Source of the DNA: Curtobacterium oceanosedimentum
Lineage (GTDB): Bacteria; Actinomycetota; Actinomycetes; Actinomycetales; Microbacteriaceae
Direction of reading: 5' to 3'
Assembly (NCBI RefSeq): GCF_020297365.1
Contig: NZ_JAIXIG010000031.1
Span: forward strand, 1 to 43,874
Length of the DNA: 43,874 nt
The notes under the pieces were generated by a model. That model ran no database searches, was not told the DNA's origin, and saw only the letters and a program-made list of their open reading frames with translations. Below, in pieces: positions 24,241 to 32,876 of this stretch. The translations under genes were made by a program, and so were the position numbers. How positions within the stretch are numbered: the first letter of the stretch is position 1; the number at the start of each line of letters is the position of its first letter.

Positions 24241-24816
24241 CGCCGGTCCGAGTCGCACCGGCGATGGTTGCGGGCCGTCCACAGCGGACCGGGCGCACCA
24301 CGGAGGTGGCTGCGTCTCGTCACCGGGGTCTCGAGGAGGCGACCGGCTCGTCCCCGCATGCCGGTGGTCGCGCAGATCGCGGATCCCCGTGGTGACACAC
24401 GTTCCACGGGTTCCGGGATCCTGCTCCACGCTCGACGGGTAGCTGGGTCGACTGCACGTCGCACGCCGGTGGGTTGAGCGAACGGCAGCTCTCGTGACTG
24501 TGCACCGTGCCGGGACGGTGCTCCGACGTTCGCCACCAGGACGTCGACCTGGTCACCCTCCACCTGCGACCGAGCAGCGACGGGCCGTGATGCGGGATCC
24601 ATGGCGTCTGCACGGCATCGACCACGAGATGAGCAACGCCAGCGATGCCACCGCGTCCGCCTGTGGATCGGCTGTCGAGACGGATCTCATCGTGGTGGCA
24701 CGGGCACCGGCCGTCGGTCGCCCTCGGTAGCTGCGGTGGAACAGGTACTCATCGGCGGCCATCGTGCGCCCGAAGAGCGTGTTCCTCGCCCCCGTGATCC
24801 GGGCTTCCTGGCCTGG
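24241..24816. other. Gene-free stretch
   Basis: I find no convincing gene in these 576 bases. Open frames are present on both strands, but their translations are rich in Arg, Pro and Ser without motifs, and third-base GC is weak compared with real neighbours. A few words on the minus strand near 24522-24548 read VDVLVANVG, like a fragment of an SDR, but nothing around them supports it. I read this stretch as decayed DNA next to two truncated genes. Confidence 0.6.
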
Positions 24817-25200
24817 TCACGCTCGCAGCGCTTCGACGATGCGGTTCCGTGCCTCGGCCGCGGTGCGGGTGAGCAGGAGTGGGAAGACGTGCACGGCGCC
24901 CCGGCGTTCCAGGAGTGTCGCTGGCACGCCTGCGGCGCGTGCTTTGTCGATGACGAGGTGCGCGTCGGGGTTGAGGATGTCGTGGGTGCCGATGAGGAGC
25001 AGCATCGGTCCGAGCCCGGCGAAGTCGCCGTGCAGCGGGCTGACGCGGGGGTCGGTCAGCGGCAGTTGCCCGGCCCACTGCTCGGCGTAGACGCGGATGC
25101 CTTCGACACCGAGCCACGGATCGGTGGGTGCGACGGCGGGGATCTTCGGGTTCGACAGAGTCAGGTCCGAGGCTGGTGACAGCAGCACGGTGCGGACGTC
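24817..25200 (-). pseudogene. Alpha/beta hydrolase fragment (C-terminal part only)
   Basis: The last 127 codons of an alpha/beta-hydrolase-3-type esterase remain: VRTVLLSPASDLTLSN, PRVSPLHGDFAGLGPMLLLI, GTHDILNPDAHL with the triad Asp, and GAVHVFPLL with the triad His. The N-terminal half with the HGGG and GDSAGG motifs is absent. Homology stops at about 25200, where a fragment of another gene begins on the other strand. There is no start codon or RBS at the break. Confidence 0.8.
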
Positions 25201-25383
25201 CTCGCGGCCCCGTTCCGGATGATGGACCAGGTCGGCCTCGACGTCGTCCTCGACATCGAGGACCACTACGCAGCGGAGAACCCGCACCTGCCCGAAGGAC
25301 CCCGCACGCTCCTGCACGAGTACGTCGACGCCGGCAACCTCGGCGTCAAGACTGGTCGCGGCTTCTACGCCTACGACCACTGA
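25201..25383 (+). pseudogene. 3-hydroxyacyl-CoA dehydrogenase fragment (C-terminal end)
   Basis: Sixty codons and a stop encode APFRMMDQVGLDVVLDIEDH, then a middle part and LGVKTGRGFYAYDH, the typical end of the 3HCDH C-terminal domain. The NAD-binding and most of the C-terminal domain are missing. The fragment abuts the hydrolase fragment head to head at about 25200; both genes have lost their 5' parts. This looks like a rearrangement junction. The next 230 bases to the tRNA hold no gene I can support. Confidence 0.8.
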
Positions 25384-25613
25384 CGGCGGTCGTCGGTGTC
25401 CGGAGCACCATCGCCTACCGAGACGGGGCCCTCGGGTCACGAGCAAGCCAGACGATCACGAGCGCGCTGGCCATCGCAGCACAGCCCGCAGCAGAGCTAC
25501 CAGAGCCCCAGCTCCTGGCAGAGCGCTCCGGCTCCTCCGCACTTCACAGACACCCCTGACCCTCTCGCCACATCCGGCAGGGCACGGCCCCGACCCCGGA
25601 CGCAGGCCCCCGG

Positions 25614-25685
25614 CTCCGCCTCCAGGATTCGAACCCGGACCTAACGGCACCAAAGGCCGTCGTGCTGCCATTACACCAAGGCGGA
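25614..25685 (-). tRNA. tRNA-Gln (anticodon UUG)
   Basis: Reading the minus strand, the 7-bp acceptor stem TCCGCCT/AGGCGGA is perfect, the anticodon arm is ACGGC-CTTTGGT-GCCGT with anticodon TTG, and the T arm is CCGGG-TTCGAAT-CCTGG. The discriminator base is G, usual for tRNA-Gln. CCA is not encoded. It reads Gln CAA codons. The decayed region lies directly at its 3' side. Confidence 0.93.
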
Positions 25686-25764
25686 ACGCACCCGCAGGTG
25701 CTCCTCCATCCTCCCACGACCCGCGGCGCTGGCCGTGCGCCCCGGGTTCGGCCAAGATGGAGGG

Positions 25765-26259
25765 ATGCCGCAGGAGGACGAGGTCGATCGCATCGTCGCG
25801 GCGTGGGGTCGTGAACGTGCCGACCTCGACTTCGGCCCGCTCGAGGTGCTGTCCCGCGTGGACCGGCTCGCCCGACGCCTGGATCGCGCCCGCCGCACGG
25901 CGTTCGACGCGAGCGGCATGGAGCCGTGGGAGTTCGACGTGCTCTCGGCCCTGCGTCGCGCCGGCGAGCCGTACGAGCTGAGCCCGAAGACGCTGCTGCA
26001 GCAGACCCTGGTGTCGAGCGGCACGATGACGAACCGGGTGGACCGGCTGGCCGCGCGCGGGTTCGTCGGCCGTCGGACCGACCCGAAGGACGGCCGCGGC
26101 ATCCTCGTGTCGCTGACGAGCCGGGGCCGGGTGGCGGTGGACGCGGCGATCGCCGACCTGCTGGCGGCCGAGCGCGGCATCCTGTCCGGGGTCTCCGACG
26201 ACGAGCAGGACCAGCTCGCCGGACTGCTCCGCCGACTCATCCTGGGTCTCGGCGACTGA
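25765..26259 (+). CDS. MarR-family transcriptional regulator
   Basis: The 164-residue protein has a MarR winged helix: EFDVLSALRRAGEPYELSPK, then LVSSGTMTNRVDRLAARGFV and the wing RRTDPKDGRGILVSLT. C-terminal helices form the dimer domain. I chose the ATG at 25765, where CAAGAT (25753-25758) stands 6 bases upstream in the leaderless register; an in-frame GTG at 25735 is an alternative. No divergent target is adjacent (tRNA-Gln lies upstream). Confidence 0.88.
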   Translation: MPQEDEVDRIVAAWGRERADLDFGPLEVLSRVDRLARRLDRARRTAFDASGMEPWEFDVLSALRRAGEPYELSPKTLLQQTLVSSGTMTNRVDRLAARGFVGRRTDPKDGRGILVSLTSRGRVAVDAAIADLLAAERGILSGVSDDEQDQLAGLLRRLILGLGD

Positions 26260-26366
26260 CCGCTGGGTCGGATGTCATCCGGCAGGAGCACGCCGGTCCT
26301 CCCCTGGACCGATCCCGTCGCCGTCCCGACACGATGGGATCGTGGTGTCCCGACGAAAGGCATCCC

Positions 26367-26795
26367 GTGTCCCACCTCTCCTCGAAGGGCGTCATGGTCG
26401 GCGCCCTCGCACTCTGCGCACTCGCACTGACCGGGTGCTCCGCGCTGAACGACCAGCTGCACCACGAGGTGAGCACCCACGCCGACACCCGCGCCGACCT
26501 GCAGTCCCCGCCCGCGTGGATGCCCGCGGACGCGACGGACATCTCCTCCGCCGCCGGGACGGCCGCGAAGAAGCGGTCGAGCGCTCCCACGACCGTCGTC
26601 TTCACCAGCTCCGACGGCGTCACCGCCGACGGCTGCACGACCGTCCCCAGGAAGTCCGCGCCGAGCGTGACCATCTCCGGCGCCCCCGACGCCTACGCGG
26701 CGAAGACCGTCCTCCGCTGCGGCGACTGGTCCTTGACCTCTGAGAAGGACCGGTGGGTGGCCTGGACGCCCAACACGGGCGACGACCGATCGTGA
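26367..26795 (+). CDS. Small lipoprotein
   Basis: The 142-residue protein has a signal peptide (SSKGVMVGALALCALALTGC) with lipobox LTGC. The mature part contains ADATDISSAAG, VFTSSDGVTADGCTTVP and VLRCGDWSL, with a Cys pair that could form a disulfide. I recognise no domain beyond a general actinobacterial lipoprotein pattern. The GTG follows GAAAGG, and its stop overlaps the FtsX gene start (GTGA), so the two are co-translated. It could be an accessory protein of that permease. Confidence 0.8.
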   Translation: MSHLSSKGVMVGALALCALALTGCSALNDQLHHEVSTHADTRADLQSPPAWMPADATDISSAAGTAAKKRSSAPTTVVFTSSDGVTADGCTTVPRKSAPSVTISGAPDAYAAKTVLRCGDWSLTSEKDRWVAWTPNTGDDRS

Positions 26796-28228
26796 CCGCG
26801 TCGCGTCACCGCGACCTGCCGACGCACCGACGGCGACGCACCCGACTCCGCGCCCTGACCGAGAGTCGCTCCACGGTGTTCGTCGCCGCACTGTCCGCCG
26901 GCCTCGGTGCCCTCGTGGTCACCGGGTCGGAGGCCGCGCAACGGATCGTCGAGATCGGCGAACGGACGGGCGAGAGCGCCACGGTCGCCGCGATCCTGCC
27001 CGTCGTCGCGTGGGTGTTCATCGCGATCGCGCTGTACGTCAGCGCCGTGGTCGCGTCGAACACGTGCGCCACGGTGATCGCCGGGCGGACCCGTGCCCTG
27101 GCGCTGCAGCGTGTGCTCGGCGCGACGGGCGGGCAGCTCCGTCGCCAGATCACGGCGATCGGTCTCGTCTGCGGGGTCGTCGGCGCACTCGTCGGCGGGG
27201 TCGCGGGGGCGCTGGTCGCCAACGGTGCGCTCTCGCTGGCCGCGGCCACCGACGTGCTCCCGGCGCTCGGCTGGTTCCTCCCACCGGCAGCGGCCCCGAT
27301 CGCCGTGCTCGTCGCGGGCATCACGACGCTCGCGTTCCGTATCGGCTCCCGCGAGGTGCTGTCGATCCCGCCGCTCCGGGCACTGGACGCCGTCGTCGAG
27401 CCGGTCCCCGGGACGACCAGCCGCACGGCACGGAGCGTGGTCGCGGTCGCCCTGTTCTTCGCGGGGGCCTTCGGCATCGGCGTCGCGTTCGTGCTCGGCG
27501 CCTCGACGGTGAACGCACTGCTGCTCGCCGTGGCGTGCGGGGCGCTGTCGTTCACCGGGGTGGTCGTCGCGTCGCCCGTGCTGCTGCCGGCCGTCCTCCG
27601 TGTCGTGGTGTCGGCGTCCGGCCGGAGCATCATCCCCTCGATGGCGGCGCGGAACTCCCTGCGCGCACCAGAGCGGACCGCTCGGACGACGGTCGGCCTC
27701 ATCATCGCGGTGACCCTCATGTCGACCTTCTCGGTGGGCTTCGCCACGTACGCCACCATGCTGCAGCGACAGGCCGCCGCCGACCCGGTGTACTACCGCG
27801 ACATCCAGACCCAGTTCGACCAGCTCGCGGCCATGTTCACGGGGTTGGTCGGTGCCGCGGGGATCATCGCGGCGGCGGGCGTCGTGGTGGTCACGGCGCT
27901 CACGATCACCCAGCGCAGTCGAGAACTCGGACTCCTGCGCGTCGTCGGCGCGACCCGGCACCAGATCCGGTCGCTCGTGCTCGTCGAGACCGCGATGACC
28001 ATCACCGTCGCGATCGTGCTCGGGCTCGTCCTCGGCACCGCGTACGGGTGGGCGGGCGCCTACACACTCCTCGGCGCGACGAACGGCGCCGTGCTCCTCG
28101 GCCCCACGGTCCCGGCGTGGCTCGTGGTCGTCGTGCTCGTCGGAGCCGCCGTCACCGGCCTGGCCGCAGCGCTCGGGCCGGCGGCCCGTGCCGTCCGGGG
28201 CACCCCGATCGCCGCCCTCCGGGGCTGA
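26792..28228 (+). CDS. FtsX-like ABC transporter permease
   Basis: The 478-residue membrane protein carries two FtsX cores: LYVSAVVASNTCATVIAGRT with LQRVLGATGGQLRRQI in the first half and VTALTITQRSRELGLLRVVG with ATRHQIRSLVLVE in the second. There are about 8-10 membrane segments and little extracytoplasmic domain. Such permeases need a MacB/LolD-type ATPase, but none is encoded next to it; the nearby ABC-F protein is not a transporter ATPase. The ATPase may be elsewhere. Start GTG at 26792 overlaps the lipoprotein stop. Confidence 0.88.
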   Translation: MTASRHRDLPTHRRRRTRLRALTESRSTVFVAALSAGLGALVVTGSEAAQRIVEIGERTGESATVAAILPVVAWVFIAIALYVSAVVASNTCATVIAGRTRALALQRVLGATGGQLRRQITAIGLVCGVVGALVGGVAGALVANGALSLAAATDVLPALGWFLPPAAAPIAVLVAGITTLAFRIGSREVLSIPPLRALDAVVEPVPGTTSRTARSVVAVALFFAGAFGIGVAFVLGASTVNALLLAVACGALSFTGVVVASPVLLPAVLRVVVSASGRSIIPSMAARNSLRAPERTARTTVGLIIAVTLMSTFSVGFATYATMLQRQAAADPVYYRDIQTQFDQLAAMFTGLVGAAGIIAAAGVVVVTALTITQRSRELGLLRVVGATRHQIRSLVLVETAMTITVAIVLGLVLGTAYGWAGAYTLLGATNGAVLLGPTVPAWLVVVVLVGAAVTGLAAALGPAARAVRGTPIAALRG

Positions 28229-28246
28229 CGGGCGGGCCGGCCGCGC

Positions 28247-28325
28247 AGACCCCGAGCGGCTCAGCCCCGAGCGGCTCAGACTCCGATCGACTCAGACTCC
28301 GACCGACTCAGACCCCGAGCAGCTC
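28247..28325. repeat. Five-unit 15-16 bp tandem array at convergent gene ends
   Basis: Units at 28247, 28263, 28278, 28294 and 28310 follow AGACYCCGANCGRCTC (one unit is 15 bp, the rest 16). The last unit encodes the final residues and stop of the ABC-F gene. Each GAGCGGCTC unit is a small palindrome. The array fills most of the 79-bp gap between the FtsX and ABC-F genes and may have grown from the ABC-F 3' end. Confidence 0.85.
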
Positions 28326-30179
28326 CGCGACCTCGAGCCAGCGCTCCTCGAGCTGCTCGACCTCTGCCTCGAGTTCCCCCAGGCGAACCTGCAGCGCCCC
28401 CAGCCCGGCGTAGTCGGACTGGTCGTGCGTGGCGAACTGGTCGAGCAGCTTCTTGCGGTCCGTGCCGACCTTGGCGATCTTCCGGTCGAGGGCCGACATC
28501 TCCTTCTCGGCCGCACGACGATCGGCGCCGGTCAGCCCGGAGGCCGCCGCAGCCGACCCGCCGGACGCACCGGCGGCGGTGGAACCGGCCACGGAACCGG
28601 CCGAGCCGGTCCCGCCGACGGTGTCGGGCCTCCCGGCAGACGCGGCGGCAGCCGCCGAGGCGGTCCCGCCACCGGTGCCGGCCTCGCGCAGCCGCATGTA
28701 CTCGTCGACCCCGCCGGGCAGGTGCCGCAGGTGCCCGCCGAGCACGGCGTACTGCTGGTCGGTGACACGCTCGAGCAGGTACCGGTCGTGGCTGACGACC
28801 AGCAGGGTGCCCGGCCAGGTGTCGAGCAGGTCCTCCATGGCGGCGAGCATGTCGGTGTCGAGGTCGTTGGTGGGCTCGTCGAGGATGAGCACGTTCGGCT
28901 CGTCGAGCAGGATGAGCATGAGCTGCAGGCGCCGCTTCTGCCCACCGGACAGGTCCTTGACGGGGGTGGAGAGCTGCTCCGAGGTGAAGCCGAGCCGCTC
29001 GAGCAGCTGCGACGGTGTCATCTCCTTGCCGTCGGCGACGTAGCTCGTCTTCTTGCGGGCCACGACCTCGCGCACCCGGTCGTCGGCGAACTGCGCGAGG
29101 TCGGCGAGCTGCTGGTCGAGCACCGCGACCTGCACGGTCTTGCCCGTCTTCACCCGGCCGCTCGTCGGCTGCAGGCGTCCGGAGACCAGGTTGAGCAGCG
29201 TCGACTTGCCGGCGCCGTTCGGGCCGAGGATGCCGGTCCGCTCCCCCGGGGCGATGCGCCACTCGACGCGGTCCAGGATCTGCGTGCCGTCGAACGAGAC
29301 GCTCACGTCGAGCAGGTCGACGACGTCCTTGCCGAGCCGGGCCGTCGCCGTCTGTGACAGCGCAACGGTGTCACGGATCGGCGGCACGTCGTCGATCAGG
29401 GCGTTGGCGGCGTCGATGCGGAACTTCGGCTTGCTCGTGCGGGCGGGTGCACCGCGGCGCAGCCACGCGAGCTCCTTGCGGGCCAGGTTCTGCCGGCGCT
29501 GCTCGCTCGCAGCCGCCTGCCGGTCACGCTCGACGCGCTGCAGGATGTACGCGGCGTAGCCGCCCTCGAACGGGTCGACGACACCGTCGTGGACCTCCCA
29601 CGTGTCGGTCGACACGGCATCGAGGAACCACCGGTCGTGCGTCACGACGACCATGCCGCCCTGGTTCGACGACCACCGGCGGTTGATGTGCCCGGCCAGC
29701 CACTCGATGCCCTCGACGTCCAGGTGGTTCGTCGGCTCGTCGAGGAACAGGACGTCCCAGTCGCCGACGAGGAGCCGTGCGAGCGCCACACGGCGACGCT
29801 GCCCACCGGACAGGTCGTCGACGCTGGCGTCCCACGGGATGTCCGAGACCAGTCCCCCGATGATGTCGCGGATCTTCGGGTCACCGGCCCACTCGTGCTC
29901 CTCGAGGTCGCCGACGACGGTGCTGCCGACGGTCGCGCCCTCGGGCAGGATGTCGCGCTGGTCCAGGTAGCCGATCGTCAGCCCGCGCCGGTGCGTGACG
30001 CGTCCGCCGTCCGGCTCGAGGCGCTGGGACAGCAGGGCGAGCAGCGTCGACTTGCCGTCGCCGTTCCGGCCGACCACACCGATCCGGTCGCCCTCGTCGA
30101 TGCCGAGGGTGACGTTGTCGAAGACGACCTTGGTGGGGAACTCGAGATGCAGGTTCTCGGCGCCGAGGAGATGTGCCAC
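28308..30179 (-). CDS. ABC-F family ATPase (Uup/Ettf type)
   Basis: The 623-residue soluble protein has two ABC domains: Walker A GRNGDGKST and GPNGAGKST, signatures LSGGQRRRVALARLL and LSGGQKRRLQLML, Walker B FLDEPTNHLD and ILDEPTNDLD. A low-complexity Ala/Ser/Gly linker leads to a C-terminal coiled coil as in Uup. ABC-F proteins act on the ribosome or on DNA intermediates and do not transport. TACCCT (30186-30191) is 6 bases before the GTG start, so the mRNA is probably leaderless. Its end lies in the tandem array. Confidence 0.93.
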   Translation of the reverse strand: MAHLLGAENLHLEFPTKVVFDNVTLGIDEGDRIGVVGRNGDGKSTLLALLSQRLEPDGGRVTHRRGLTIGYLDQRDILPEGATVGSTVVGDLEEHEWAGDPKIRDIIGGLVSDIPWDASVDDLSGGQRRRVALARLLVGDWDVLFLDEPTNHLDVEGIEWLAGHINRRWSSNQGGMVVVTHDRWFLDAVSTDTWEVHDGVVDPFEGGYAAYILQRVERDRQAAASEQRRQNLARKELAWLRRGAPARTSKPKFRIDAANALIDDVPPIRDTVALSQTATARLGKDVVDLLDVSVSFDGTQILDRVEWRIAPGERTGILGPNGAGKSTLLNLVSGRLQPTSGRVKTGKTVQVAVLDQQLADLAQFADDRVREVVARKKTSYVADGKEMTPSQLLERLGFTSEQLSTPVKDLSGGQKRRLQLMLILLDEPNVLILDEPTNDLDTDMLAAMEDLLDTWPGTLLVVSHDRYLLERVTDQQYAVLGGHLRHLPGGVDEYMRLREAGTGGGTASAAAAASAGRPDTVGGTGSAGSVAGSTAAGASGGSAAAASGLTGADRRAAEKEMSALDRKIAKVGTDRKKLLDQFATHDQSDYAGLGALQVRLGELEAEVEQLEERWLEVAELLGV

Positions 30180-30241
30180 CCGTCAAGGGTAGGTGGCGCG
30201 GCGGGGTCCTGGGTGCGGGGTGGTCGGTCTGGAGGCCCGGG

Positions 30242-30913
30242 TCAGGCCGCCGGGGTCGGCTCGGCTCCGGCGCGGGGCCGGCTCTCCTGCAGGAAGGCTC
30301 GCCACTGCTGCCGGTACCGGACGAGCGCCAGGAGCATCACCAGCATGGCCGCGCAGACGACCCCGTGGAGGATGCCGGGCCACGACGGCCAGTTGAGCAG
30401 GGACTGCGCCGACTCGAACAGCGTGAACCCGAGCGTGAACCAGAGTCCTGCGGTCGACTGTCGGAGGCGACGGTCGACGATCGCGGCGAGCAGGCGCACT
30501 CGTTCGGCGGGAGCCGGGGCCCGCCCTCGCGCCATCCGCTCGACGCGTCGTCGGTCGGCGCGGCGGAGCCCCGCGGTCGGTTCCGAGTTGATGCCGGAGA
30601 GCCCACCGACACCACCACCCCGCACGAAGGCGGTCACCAGGCAGGCCATTCCGGTGACGAAGCCGACCGCGACGATGACGACCGCCCACGGTGGCAGGTC
30701 CCCGTCGGGTTCCGGCAGGTCGAACCGCGGGAGGTATGCGGCTGCGACGTACCCCGCCAGCCCGGCCAGGACGACGACCACGACCATGATCACGATCCGG
30801 CGGGTCATCGACCTGCGGGCGCTCGGCGGGGTCGGTGCCCCGGCGAGCCGGTCCGCGATCTGCTGCCAGACCTCGTCGGGAACGGTCGGAGGATCCGGCG
30901 TCGTCGTGCTCAC
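30242..30913 (-). CDS. Hypothetical membrane protein, 223 aa
   Basis: Four hydrophobic segments are seen: RIVIMVVVVVLAGLAGYVAA, VVIVAVGFVTGMACLVTAF, LWFTLGFTLF and VVCAAMLVMLLALV. Between the second and third is a basic loop with RRADRRRVERMARGR. I know no named family. The GTG start is 8 bases after the stop of the PLDc_N-type gene, so the two probably form an operon. Confidence 0.75.
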   Translation of the reverse strand: MSTTTPDPPTVPDEVWQQIADRLAGAPTPPSARRSMTRRIVIMVVVVVLAGLAGYVAAAYLPRFDLPEPDGDLPPWAVVIVAVGFVTGMACLVTAFVRGGGVGGLSGINSEPTAGLRRADRRRVERMARGRAPAPAERVRLLAAIVDRRLRQSTAGLWFTLGFTLFESAQSLLNWPSWPGILHGVVCAAMLVMLLALVRYRQQWRAFLQESRPRAGAEPTPAA

Positions 30914-30921
30914 GGGTCAGC

Positions 30922-31314
30922 TCACCGGGCGCTGTCGCCCTCGCCCGCGGCGTCCTTCGCACGCTTGAGTCGAGCTTGGGCCTCCCAGTACTCGATCTCG
31001 CGCTCGAGTTCGGCGAGCTCCTGCTCGGTACCGGTCACCCGTGCGGTGCCGTGCGCGCTCCGGGCATCACCGAGGGTGGCGTAGCGGTCCTCGTGGCGGG
31101 TGGGCTCGATGTAGCGACCGTGGTTCCGTTCCCCCGGGGCCCAGTCGTGGCCGATGGCGAACCAGACGATGCTGCCGACGACGGGGACCAGGATCACGAG
31201 GATCACCCACGCGATCTTCGGCAGGCCGCGGATCTGGTCGTCCGTCTTCGTCAGGATGTCGATCAGGGCGAACACCAGCAGGACGATGGTGAACCCGGAC
31301 AACAAGATGCTCAT
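30922..31314 (-). CDS. PLDc_N-domain membrane protein
   Basis: The 130-residue protein has one N-terminal helix (LLSGFTIVLLVFALIDIL), then GLPKIAWVILVILVPVVGSI, then VWFAIG, the phospholipase D N-terminal (PLDc_N) two-helix module. A charged tail ends in a probable coiled coil (EQELAELEREIEYWEAQARL). No catalytic HKD motif is present, so it is not a phospholipase. TAGAAT is 7 bases before the ATG (leaderless). Confidence 0.85.
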   Translation of the reverse strand: MSILLSGFTIVLLVFALIDILTKTDDQIRGLPKIAWVILVILVPVVGSIVWFAIGHDWAPGERNHGRYIEPTRHEDRYATLGDARSAHGTARVTGTEQELAELEREIEYWEAQARLKRAKDAAGEGDSAR

Positions 31315-31396
31315 GTTCGCGATTCTATGGATCGGCTGGGACCGTCACCACGCCCCGAACGAGCGCCGGTGGTGCGAAGTCCCACAGGTGCGTCCG

Positions 31397-31858
31397 TCAC
31401 AGCGCCGCCACCCACTCGTCCGTGCCGTCGGTGAACCGCTGGTGCTTCCAGATCGGCACGCGCTCCTTCACCAGGTCGACCAGTGCCTCGCACGCGGCGA
31501 ACGCCTGCGCCCGGTGCGAGGACGACACCGCTGCGGCGAGCGCGACGTCCCCGATGCCGAGTGCGCCGACGCGGTGCAGCACGGCGATCCGGACGTCGGG
31601 GTGCTGCTCGGCGATGCTGCGGGCGACCTCGGCGATGACCGCACCGGCGCTCGGGTGCCGCTCGTAGTCGAGCGCGGTGACACCCTTGCCGCCGTCGTGG
31701 TCGCGGACGATGCCGGCGAAGGTCACCACGGCGCCGTCCTGGTCGGTGGCCACCACGGCTGCGACCTCGTCGACGCTGACGTCGCGGTCGACGACGTCGG
31801 CGAGCACGACGCGCGCGGCGGCGGCGGCGTCGGCGGCGTCGGCGTCGGCGTCGCTCAC
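31397..31858 (-). CDS. moaE: Molybdopterin synthase catalytic subunit MoaE
   Basis: MoaE transfers sulfur from MoaD thiocarboxylate to precursor Z to make molybdopterin. The 153-residue protein has GAVVTFAGIVRDHDGG, LDYERHPSAG, VLHRVGALGIGD and the catalytic/MoaD-tail pocket KERVPIWKHQ. The first 15 residues are a DA/AA run from GACGCC repeats. The GTG start overlaps the mog stop (GTGA). No moaD is in the window. Confidence 0.93.
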   Translation of the reverse strand: MSDADADAADAAAAARVVLADVVDRDVSVDEVAAVVATDQDGAVVTFAGIVRDHDGGKGVTALDYERHPSAGAVIAEVARSIAEQHPDVRIAVLHRVGALGIGDVALAAAVSSSHRAQAFAACEALVDLVKERVPIWKHQRFTDGTDEWVAAL

Positions 31859-32391
31859 GGGGTACTCCGCGGGCTGTCGCGCTGGGCGGTGCGCGGAGCG
31901 TGTCCTGCGCCGTGCACCTGGGCGAGCACGTGGTCGAGCAGGCCGTCGAGCACCGCGAGGCCGTCGGCCACCCCGCCGCGTGAGCCGGGCAGGGTGACGA
32001 GCAGGCAGCCGGCGTGCGTCACCCCGGCGACACCGCGGGTGAGCAGTGCGGTCGGGCCGGCCCCGGCGAGACCGCGGCGTCGGATCTCCTCGGTGATGCC
32101 GGGCAGCTCCAGGTCGATCAGGGGCGCGACGGCCTCGGGCGTCCGGTCCGTCGGCGTGACGCCCGTGCCGCCGGTGGTGATGACGACCCGCGCTCCGGCG
32201 AGCAGCTCGGCCGTGACGGTCTCGGTGATCGGTCCGCCGTCGGGCACGATGATCGGATCGGTCACGGTGAACGCCCGTTCCCGCAGCCAGTCGGTGATCA
32301 CGGGCCCGGTCCGGTCGAGCGCGCCGTCGGCTGCCGCCTGCGTGGACACCACGACCACGGCGGCACGACCCCTGATCGGCTCGGTGGTCAT
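31855..32391 (-). CDS. mog: MogA/MoaB-family molybdopterin adenylyltransferase
   Basis: The 178-residue protein adenylates molybdopterin before metal insertion. It has AAVVVVSTQAAADG, TTGGTGVTPTDRTPEAV and LPGSRGGVADGL, the MoCF-binding motifs. The ATG overlaps the moaC stop (ATGA) and its stop overlaps the moaE start, so the operon is fully coupled. MogA and MoaB roles cannot be separated by sequence here. Confidence 0.92.
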   Translation of the reverse strand: MTTEPIRGRAAVVVVSTQAAADGALDRTGPVITDWLRERAFTVTDPIIVPDGGPITETVTAELLAGARVVITTGGTGVTPTDRTPEAVAPLIDLELPGITEEIRRRGLAGAGPTALLTRGVAGVTHAGCLLVTLPGSRGGVADGLAVLDGLLDHVLAQVHGAGHAPRTAQRDSPRSTP

Positions 32392-32876
32392 CGGTTGCTC
32401 CAGTCCCCGGAGCGCCCGCCGTGCTTCTCGAGCACCCGGACGTCGGTGATGACGGCCGCGCGGTCGACGGCCTTCACCATGTCGTACACGGTCAGGGCGG
32501 CGACGCTCGCGCCGGTGAGGGCCTCCATCTCGACCCCGGTGCGTGAGGTGGTCCGCACCGAGACCTCGATGTGGACGCGGTCGTCGGCCCCGGTGATGTC
32601 CACCTGGACGCCGGCGATCGGCAGCGGGTGGCAGAGCGGGACGAGGTCGGACGTCTTCTTCACCGCCATGATCGCCGCGATCCGGGCGGTGCCGACGACC
32701 TCGCCCTTCGGCAGCGAGCCGTCGAGGATCCGCGCGACGACGTCCGCGCGCGTGACCACGGTGGCGGTGGCGGTGGCCGAGCGGTCGGTGACGTCCTTGG
32801 CGGAGACGTCGACCATGTGCGCGCTGCCGTCGGCGCGGACGTGCGACAGCTGGTCGGACGGGGACGGGTCGATCAT
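32388..32876 (-). CDS. moaC: Cyclic pyranopterin monophosphate synthase MoaC
   Basis: MoaC converts the MoaA product 3',8-cH2GTP into cyclic pyranopterin monophosphate. The 162-residue protein has HMVDVSAKDVTDRSATA, LVPLCHPLPI, VEMEALTGASVAALTVYDMV and a KAVD active-site region. The ATG overlaps the moeA stop (ATGA). Confidence 0.95.
   Translation of the reverse strand: MIDPSPSDQLSHVRADGSAHMVDVSAKDVTDRSATATATVVTRADVVARILDGSLPKGEVVGTARIAAIMAVKKTSDLVPLCHPLPIAGVQVDITGADDRVHIEVSVRTTSRTGVEMEALTGASVAALTVYDMVKAVDRAAVITDVRVLEKHGGRSGDWSNR

Noticed and set aside
24522..24548. A short-chain dehydrogenase fragment (VDVLVANVG) on the minus strand
   Set aside because: Nine residues only, with no Rossmann or YxxxK motif nearby; chance cannot be excluded.
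25614..25685. tRNA-Gln as the attachment site of an integrated element
   Set aside because: I found no second copy of the tRNA 3' end and no integrase gene in the window.
26792..28228. The ABC-F protein at 28308-30179 as ATPase partner of the FtsX permease
   Set aside because: It is convergent, carries two fused ABC domains with a Uup-like coiled coil, and belongs to a non-transport family.
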